Positions 1-3,630 of a DNA stretch of 7,198 bases are shown piece after piece. The DNA comes from a bacterium. Lineage in GTDB: Bacteria > Desulfobacterota > DSWW01. The notes beneath the pieces were generated by a model, which worked only from the letters and a program-made list of their open reading frames with translations, had not been told where the DNA came from and searched no databases. Within the stretch, counting starts at the first letter, position 1; the number at the start of each line of letters is the position of its first letter. The translations under genes and the position numbers were made by a program. The DNA lies in contig JAUWSZ010000110.1 of NCBI GenBank assembly GCA_030609865.1, positions 1-7,198 on the forward strand, given 5' to 3'.

Positions 1-1248
1 TACGACCTGTCGGTGCAGTGCGTGGCGGACCCGGACCCGAACGAGCCGAACGGGAACTTCGGCACGCCGGCCCAGAACAGGTCGAACGCGACCTCCCTGC
101 CTCTTGATACCACGGCCACCGCCTGGATTGCCTATCAGGAGGATGAGGATTGGTACCGGGTGACTATGCCCCAGGACGGGCTGCTCAACCTTTCCATCCA
201 GACGAGCGCGGGCGGCATGGCCATCGATCTCCTCTGCACCCTGCTCGCGTCGGACGGCCAGTCCGCGGAGGGCGAGTTCGTGGTGGAGGCAGGGGTCGAC
301 CCCACGGACTTCTCTCTTCGTATGGCGCTCCCCTCGGGCACCCATTACCTGCGCGTCCGGGATGAAGGCGACGACGGCGCGGATCTCACGAATTCCTACT
401 CCGTGCGTGCGAGTTTCGAGCCGGATCCGGACCCGAACGAGCCGAACGGGAACTTCGACACGGAGCAGCAGAACCGGAACCATGCGACACAGCTCGTGCT
501 CGGGGCCCCGGCGATCGGATATATCGGGTCGAATGCGGACCAGGACTGGTTCCAGGTCTTTGTCGCGACCCCAGGGGTCTACCATTTCTCGTTGACGAAC
601 GCGGCCGCCTCGGAGGTGGACCTGTCGATGAGCCTCTACAGGCCGGACCTGAACGGCCTGAACATGATCCTGACCCGGAGCGACGAGGACCGTGACGGCC
701 AGGACGGGCCCACTGATATCCAGGCGCAGCTCTTCCTGTTCGATACGGACACCTACTACATCGTGGTCCAGGATCTGTACAACAACGATACGGACCTCGA
801 CGTGCCCTATCAGATCGAGGTCAATTCCGTGCCCCTGCCGCCGGGAAGCAACGAGCCGGACGAGGACCGCAGCGAGTATGTCCCGATCGTGAGCGGTCAG
901 GTGGTTCAGGGCTACATCGAGTTCGAGGGAGACCGGGACTGGTACGGGATCGACATCCAGGGCGAGATGGACGTGCTCGTGGAGATCTGGAACGACACGC
1001 CCTCGCCGGTCGAGTTCATCTGGTTCATGTACGAACCGGACTCCACGCGTGTCTTCGCGAGCGCCGGAGACTCGACGGAGTCGGACGACAACCTCATCCA
1101 CATCGTGACCGGTGACGACGAAGATTTCTGGGTGGGCGAGGAGAATTCGGGGCTCTACATGTTCAAGCTCAGTGACTTCAACCGGAATGACTGGGACACG
1201 GCAGTGCCCTATCACTTCCGTGTGGTGCTGACGCCCCGTCTGCCGTGA
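1..1248 (+). CDS. Secreted PPC-like beta-sandwich repeat protein, 3' part (5' end outside window)
   Basis: The frame is open from base 1 to the TGA at 1246-1248, giving 415 residues of a protein that starts upstream; the first in-frame GTG (13) has no convincing ribosome site. Three repeated domains are visible, at about window residues 10-141, 142-283 and 284-415, after the last strand of a fourth. Each opens with an Asn-Glu-Pro-(Asn/Asp) linker, has an Asp-x-Asp-Trp-(Tyr/Phe) strand (Trp51, Trp183, Trp314), and closes with a Tyr-x-(hydrophobic)-x-Val strand. This resembles bacterial pre-peptidase C-terminal (PPC) domains, which occur in exported proteases and surface proteins and often bind calcium or polymers. 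The composition is strongly acidic, as expected for an extracellular protein. No catalytic domain or membrane anchor is visible in this part, and the protein ends directly after the last domain. The real gene is near certain, the PPC assignment is likely, and the function (adhesin, enzyme tail) is unknown. A link to the downstream operon is unproven. Confidence 0.85.
   Translation, partial: YDLSVQCVADPDPNEPNGNFGTPAQNRSNATSLPLDTTATAWIAYQEDEDWYRVTMPQDGLLNLSIQTSAGGMAIDLLCTLLASDGQSAEGEFVVEAGVDPTDFSLRMALPSGTHYLRVRDEGDDGADLTNSYSVRASFEPDPDPNEPNGNFDTEQQNRNHATQLVLGAPAIGYIGSNADQDWFQVFVATPGVYHFSLTNAAASEVDLSMSLYRPDLNGLNMILTRSDEDRDGQDGPTDIQAQLFLFDTDTYYIVVQDLYNNDTDLDVPYQIEVNSVPLPPGSNEPDEDRSEYVPIVSGQVVQGYIEFEGDRDWYGIDIQGEMDVLVEIWNDTPSPVEFIWFMYEPDSTRVFASAGDSTESDDNLIHIVTGDDEDFWVGEENSGLYMFKLSDFNRNDWDTAVPYHFRVVLTPRLP
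28..60 (+). repeat. Interdomain linker repeat, copy 1 (partner at 424-456)
   Basis: This 33-bp stretch encodes Asp-Pro-Asp-Pro-Asn-Glu-Pro-Asn-Gly-Asn-Phe and matches 424-456 at 32 of 33 bases (the difference is GAC versus GAT in the first codon). The two copies are 396 bp (132 codons) apart, which is the length of one domain unit. Similarity continues more weakly past the linker. This points to recent duplication of a domain, or gene conversion, within the PPC-like repeat protein. Confidence 0.85.
424..456 (+). repeat. Interdomain linker repeat, copy 2 (partner at 28-60)
   Basis: Second copy of the Asp/Pro/Asn-rich linker, with 32 of 33 bases identical to 28-60. The third domain, starting near 850, has only a shortened version (Gly-Ser-Asn-Glu-Pro-Asp-Glu-Asp), so the first two domains are the closer pair. 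Confidence 0.85.
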
Positions 1249-1268
1249 AGGAATACGTGAAGGAATAC
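1245..1268 (+). repeat. Perfect 12-bp tandem duplication across the stop codon
   Basis: GTGAAGGAATAC occurs at 1245-1256 and again at 1257-1268, followed by a partial third unit (AGGAATA, 1269-1275). The first copy contains the TGA that ends the PPC-repeat gene. The second copy places another TGA in the same frame four codons later. It looks like a slippage duplication that created a back-up stop. Confidence 0.8.
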
Positions 1269-1288
1269 AGGAATAAAGTCTTCCATTA

Positions 1289-1326
1289 CAACATCTGCAA
1301 CATTCACGTTTCTCATGTAGATGTTG
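1289..1326 (+). repeat. Imperfect inverted repeat / hairpin
   Basis: CAACATCTGCA (1289-1299) pairs with TGTAGATGTTG (1316-1326): 11 pairs including one G-U, with a 16-base loop. It lies about 40 bp after the stop of the upstream gene. No T-run follows it, so it is not a classical intrinsic terminator. It could be an mRNA 3'-end stabilising structure, a weak terminator or a dyad for a DNA-binding protein; the sequence does not decide between these. Confidence 0.45.
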
Positions 1327-1360
1327 GGAGACAGTCATGTTGGTGGACGGGAGGCGGGGA

Positions 1361-1392
1361 CTGACCCCCGACCCCTGATCCCTGACCCCTGG
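1361..1392 (+). repeat. C-rich CCCTGA-type simple repeat, copy A
   Basis: This is a degenerate run of CCCTGAYCC-like units just upstream of the exbB-type gene. It includes CCCCTGATCCCTG at 1372-1384, whose exact reverse complement occurs at 2652-2664 downstream of the first exbD-type gene. The run sits between the AT-rich part of the intergenic region and the ribosome site at 1418-1425. Similar short-period C-rich repeats are often scattered between genes in GC-rich genomes; its role is unknown. Confidence 0.7.
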
Positions 1393-1431
1393 CGGCGCAA
1401 GCCGCATTAGAAACCTCAAGGAGGAACGGAA

Positions 1432-2106
1432 ATGGATCTACTGGGGAAAGGCGGCATCTTCATGCTCCCGATCATGATGGTCTCGATCGCGGCTCTTGCT
1501 CTCATCCTGGAACGGGTCTACACGCTCTGGTTTCGCTATCGACTCGATGAAGAAGGCTTTGTGAAGGGGCTGATGCATGCCTTGGACGAGCAGGACTTTG
1601 CCGGGGCCCTCGAGGAATGCGCCCGGGCGGAGAAAAACCCGTTGAGCCGTGTGCTGCGCGCCGGCCTGCTCAAGGTGCACCGCAACGACAAGGAGATCGA
1701 GAGGGCCATGGAGGAAGAGATGCTGCGGACCGCGCCGACGATACGCAAGCGCATCGGCTACCTGGCCACCCTCGGAAACGTGTCCACCCTCCTCGGATTG
1801 CTGGGTACCATCTTCGGTCTGATTCAGGCCTTCGAAGGCGTGAGCATGGCCGATCCGGCGACCAAGCAGGAGATCCTGGCAGGGGGTATCTCCGTCGCCA
1901 TGTTGACCACGGCCTTCGGGCTGATCGTGGCCATCCCATGTCTGCTTTCCCATGCCTTCCTCCAGAGCAAGTCGATCCAGATGATCGAGGGACTCGAGGA
2001 GAAGGCGTTCACGCTGTTCAACAAGATCTCCGCTCTTCACCGCGACATCGAGAAGAAGGAGGTCCGTCTGCGGATGAAATCGATTGAAGGCGGGAGGAGA
2101 GCCTAA
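1432..2106 (+). CDS. MotA/TolQ/ExbB-family proton channel subunit
   Basis: This 224-residue inner-membrane protein is the channel or stator half of an ion-driven motor of the ExbB-ExbD, TolQ-TolR or AglQ-AglRS type. Three hydrophobic segments fit the family: about 8-28, 110-133 and 151-174, with the usual cytoplasmic loop between the first two. TM2 has the typical Leu-Gly-Leu-Leu-Gly-Thr-(I/V)-x-Gly signature (Thr126 matches E. coli ExbB Thr148). TM3 reads Gly-Ile-Ser-Val-Ala-Met-Leu-Thr-Thr-Ala then Gly-Leu-Ile-Val-Ala-Ile-Pro (Thr160 matches Thr181). Where E. coli ExbB has Glu176, this protein has Val155. Length is normal for the family. The ATG at 1432 has an AAGGAGGA site (1418-1425), 6 bases upstream. 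The stop overlaps the next ATG (TAATG), so the two are translationally coupled. The family is certain; the subfamily (gliding-type AglQ-like) is inferred from neighbours. Confidence 0.95.
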   Translation: MDLLGKGGIFMLPIMMVSIAALALILERVYTLWFRYRLDEEGFVKGLMHALDEQDFAGALEECARAEKNPLSRVLRAGLLKVHRNDKEIERAMEEEMLRTAPTIRKRIGYLATLGNVSTLLGLLGTIFGLIQAFEGVSMADPATKQEILAGGISVAMLTTAFGLIVAIPCLLSHAFLQSKSIQMIEGLEEKAFTLFNKISALHRDIEKKEVRLRMKSIEGGRRA

Positions 2107-2636
2107 TGGCGTTGGGTGACAGACGGCGACTGGGAATGGACGGGTATGGCCAGGGCGAGGACGTCAACCTCGTCCCGATCATGAACCTCTTCGTGGTGTT
2201 GATCCCGTTTCTGCTGATGAGCGCGGCCTTCTTCCACATCAGCGTGATCAATGCTTCGGTACCGGCCCTGCAGAAAGAGAAGACCGATCTGGCCAAGTCG
2301 GACGTTGCCGTAACGATGATGGTCCGGATGAAGCCGGATGCCTTCACGATCACGGCGTCGAGCGACACCTTGCCCCGGTCCGAACTGGACAAGCTGCGTG
2401 CCGAGATTCCCCGGGAGGGGGAAGGCAAGGGCCTCCAGGACTTCAGCGACCATTTGCTGGCCTGCAAACAGCGGTACCCGAAAAGCGAAACCATGTTGCT
2501 CGTTCCCGATGCCTCCATCGAGTACCAGGAGATGATTGGTGCGATGGATTCCGGCCGCTGGACGGAGCTCGTCCAGGAGGGAGTAACGGTGCGCTACGAC
2601 CTGTTCCCGAACGTAGTGATTACGGGGATGCTCTAG
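2106..2636 (+). CDS. ExbD/TolR-family subunit 1, with Asn replacing the TM aspartate
   Basis: This 176-residue protein has a short basic N-terminus, one transmembrane helix (about 22-43) and a periplasmic domain. Its end resembles ExbD/TolR (Asp-x-x-x-x-Tyr-x-x-x-(I/V)-x-x-Met-Asp). Such proteins sit inside the ExbB/TolQ ring, and a single TM aspartate carries the proton. Here the motif reads Asn-Leu-Val-Pro-Ile-Met-Asn-Leu-Phe, so residue 27 (AAC at 2184-2186) is Asn where the family has Asp. The next gene keeps the Asp. The protein has extra periplasmic sequence (about 60-135) compared with a minimal ExbD of roughly 140 residues. The ATG at 2106 overlaps the preceding TAA, and GGAGGA at 2093-2098 lies 7 bases upstream inside the exbB-type gene. 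It probably forms hetero-oligomers with the second ExbD-type protein, as AglR and AglS do in Myxococcus. Family assignment is good; the effect of the substitution is inference. Confidence 0.9.
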   Translation: MALGDRRRLGMDGYGQGEDVNLVPIMNLFVVLIPFLLMSAAFFHISVINASVPALQKEKTDLAKSDVAVTMMVRMKPDAFTITASSDTLPRSELDKLRAEIPREGEGKGLQDFSDHLLACKQRYPKSETMLLVPDASIEYQEMIGAMDSGRWTELVQEGVTVRYDLFPNVVITGML

Positions 2637-2639
2637 AAA

Positions 2640-2665
2640 GGGGTCAGGGACCAGGGATCAGGGGG
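2640..2665 (-). repeat. C-rich CCCTGA-type simple repeat, copy B (inverted)
   Basis: This G-rich run starts four bases after the stop of the first exbD-type gene. Read on the - strand it is the same kind of CCCTGAYCC repeat as at 1361-1392, and 2652-2664 is the exact reverse complement of 1372-1384 (13 of 13). The two copies therefore face each other around the exbB-exbD1 pair. Confidence 0.7.
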
Positions 2666-2694
2666 CAGGCCCCTCGCATCCCCCCACAGGATCC

Positions 2695-2706
2695 AGGAGG
2701 AGGAGG
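2695..2706 (+). promoter_or_regulatory. Extended ribosome binding site (four AGG units)
   Basis: AGGAGGAGGAGG lies six bases before the ATG at 2713. It offers several overlapping registers of the anti-Shine-Dalgarno match and supports this start over the in-frame ATG at 2740. An unusually strong site would suit independent initiation of the second ExbD-type subunit after the 76-bp gap. Confidence 0.75.
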
Positions 2707-2712
2707 CCTAAG

Positions 2713-3207
2713 ATGGCGAGACCGTGGCGTAGGGTGGCCATGCACCACAAGAACGGCGCCGCTGCCCTGAACATTACCTCTTTGATGGACGTGATGACCA
2801 TTATTCTGATCTTTCTCCTGTTCTCGTTCTCGTCGCAGGACCAGAACCTTCGGCTCGCCAAGGATATGGATCTGCCCCGGTCGAGTTCGGAGAAGCCTTT
2901 CAAGTGGGCCATCAATATCACCCTGACCGAAAACGAGTTGATGGTGGAGGACTTGTCGGTGTGTCGGTACAAGAACGGTCAGTTCATCGACACCCGGGAC
3001 GATCCCGACAAGATTGTCCTGCTCTACAAGCAGCTCACGGACCTGAAGAGCCTGGAAAAGTACCGGGAGGTCGACCGGGATGCTGCCGAGCCGGTCGTGA
3101 TCTTCCAGGCAGACAAGAAGCACAAGTTCGACACGATTTACAAGGTAATGAAGACGGCGGCCATGGCAGGGTATCCGAATTTCCGGTTTGCCGTGTTGAA
3201 GAACTAG
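2713..3207 (+). CDS. ExbD/TolR-family subunit 2, TM aspartate present
   Basis: This 164-residue protein has a basic N-terminus (Arg-Pro-Trp-Arg-Arg), one transmembrane helix (about 23-41) and a periplasmic domain. The helix carries the family motif Leu-Asn-Ile-Thr-Ser-Leu-Met-Asp-Val-Met; Asp26 (GAC at 2788-2790) is the expected proton-carrying residue. The C-terminal part (Val-Val-Ile-Phe-Gln-Ala-Asp-Lys, then Val-Met-x-x-Ala-x-x-Ala-Gly) matches the ExbD/TolR periplasmic fold that contacts peptidoglycan or a TonB/TolA-type partner. The segment at about 75-115 is an insertion compared with minimal ExbD. It differs greatly from the preceding paralogue, so the pair is old rather than a recent duplication. 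It is predicted to assemble with the ExbB-type ring as the protonatable subunit. The ATG at 2713 is set by the strong ribosome site at 2695-2706. Family assignment is firm. Confidence 0.93.
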   Translation: MARPWRRVAMHHKNGAAALNITSLMDVMTIILIFLLFSFSSQDQNLRLAKDMDLPRSSSEKPFKWAINITLTENELMVEDLSVCRYKNGQFIDTRDDPDKIVLLYKQLTDLKSLEKYREVDRDAAEPVVIFQADKKHKFDTIYKVMKTAAMAGYPNFRFAVLKN

Positions 3208-3263
3208 GCGCGAATCACATTCAACCGAGCCGGTCCCGTAAGGGATGCGATCAGGGGGGGAAG

Positions 3264-3569
3264 ATGTTTAGCGTTTCCGCAATCCCAAAAAAATCGATGG
3301 TCCTGGGATTTCTGTTGGGGCTCCTCGCCTTTGCCCAATCAGCGAAGGCCGAAGAGGCTGGCATCTCCGCGGGGGCAGGGGGAGAATCGAATCGCTCCCT
3401 GAAGAGAGCACGCCACATGGAGTTCGACGAGAGACTCATCATGGGCCAGTCCTTGAAGTCGGGCGCTCTGTATCTCTTCGAACGTAAAGACAGCGAGATC
3501 CAGACCATGTTGAAGATTCGCAGAGACTATCGGCAAGAGCTCCTGGCTCCTCTCGAGCCACCACCGTGA
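3264..3569 (+). CDS. Small exported protein of unknown function (101 aa)
   Basis: This short gene begins at ATG 3264 behind a G-rich ribosome site (about 3254-3260). The N-terminus is a signal peptide: a Lys-Lys pair at 9-10, a hydrophobic core (about 13-25) and a likely signal peptidase I site after Ala-Lys-Ala (residue 29). The mature part is about 72 residues. It has a Gly/Ser-rich start, a basic patch (Lys-Arg-Ala-Arg), then a charged segment with Phe-Asp-Glu-Arg-Leu-Ile-Met-Gly-Gln and Tyr-Leu-Phe-Glu-Arg-Lys, probably a short alpha/beta unit, and ends in Pro-Pro-Pro. There is no lipobox. From memory, short exported proteins with a similar Gly-x-x-x-x-x-(G/P)-x-x-Tyr-x-x-x-Arg stretch occur next to AgmX-type genes in myxobacteria, but I cannot verify this. 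Its place between the motor and the TonB-like gene suggests a periplasmic accessory of the same machine. The frame is open further upstream, but that part overlaps the exbD-type gene and is not used. Confidence 0.8.
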   Translation: MFSVSAIPKKSMVLGFLLGLLAFAQSAKAEEAGISAGAGGESNRSLKRARHMEFDERLIMGQSLKSGALYLFERKDSEIQTMLKIRRDYRQELLAPLEPPP

Positions 3570-3620
3570 ACCCGGAAAAGTGAGGCATGCCGTGGCGGGT
3601 AACGTTTGTAAAGATCACGC

Positions 3621-3625
3621 GGAGG
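3621..3625 (+). promoter_or_regulatory. Ribosome binding site that decides the start of the large gene
   Basis: GGAGG at 3621-3625 is five bases before GTG 3631. The other in-frame candidates are weaker: GTG 3580 has only GGAAAA (3574-3579) directly before it, and GTG 3592 has GAGG (3582-3585). The 3631 start leaves a short leader before the first beta strand of the FHA-like domain, as is usual. If 3580 is used instead, the protein gains 17 residues. Confidence 0.6.
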
Positions 3626-3630
3626 CGTTC

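Larger units (their letters stand above)
1249..1431 (+). other. Intergenic region between the repeat protein and the motor operon
   Basis: No ORF here is worth calling. The first part (about 1252-1345) is clearly more AT-rich than the surrounding genes and holds the tandem 12-mer and a hairpin. The second part (about 1350-1392) is G- then C-rich, with a simple repeat and a possible 5-bp stem (1355-1359 with 1366-1370). The operon promoter should lie here, because the gap is 183 bp and the next gene has a strong ribosome site, but I could not identify a convincing -35/-10 or sigma-54 pair. No intrinsic terminator with a T-run is visible after the first gene. Confidence 0.6.

Noticed and set aside
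1289..1335. Intrinsic terminator after the PPC-repeat gene
   Set aside because: The hairpin at 1289-1326 is AT-rich with a large loop and is followed by GGAGACAG rather than a T-run.
1389..1406. Possible sigma-54 promoter (TGGC...GC) before the exbB-type gene
   Set aside because: The spacing between the GG and GC elements does not fit the -24/-12 arrangement and the -12 TTGC is absent.
1438..2518. Antisense open frames opposite the exbB- and exbD-type genes
   Set aside because: Products are low-complexity shadows (Gln/His/Arg- or Ser-rich); the + strand genes have firm family motifs.
3233..3246. Small hairpin TCCC-GTAA-GGGA between exbD2 and the small exported gene
   Set aside because: Only four Watson-Crick pairs plus a G-T; the GNRA-like loop is appealing but the stem is too short to claim and no T-run follows.
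2904..3263. Upstream extension of the small exported protein's frame to ATG 2904
   Set aside because: This part overlaps the second exbD-type gene in another frame and lacks domain sense, while ATG 3264 has a ribosome site and gives a proper signal peptide.
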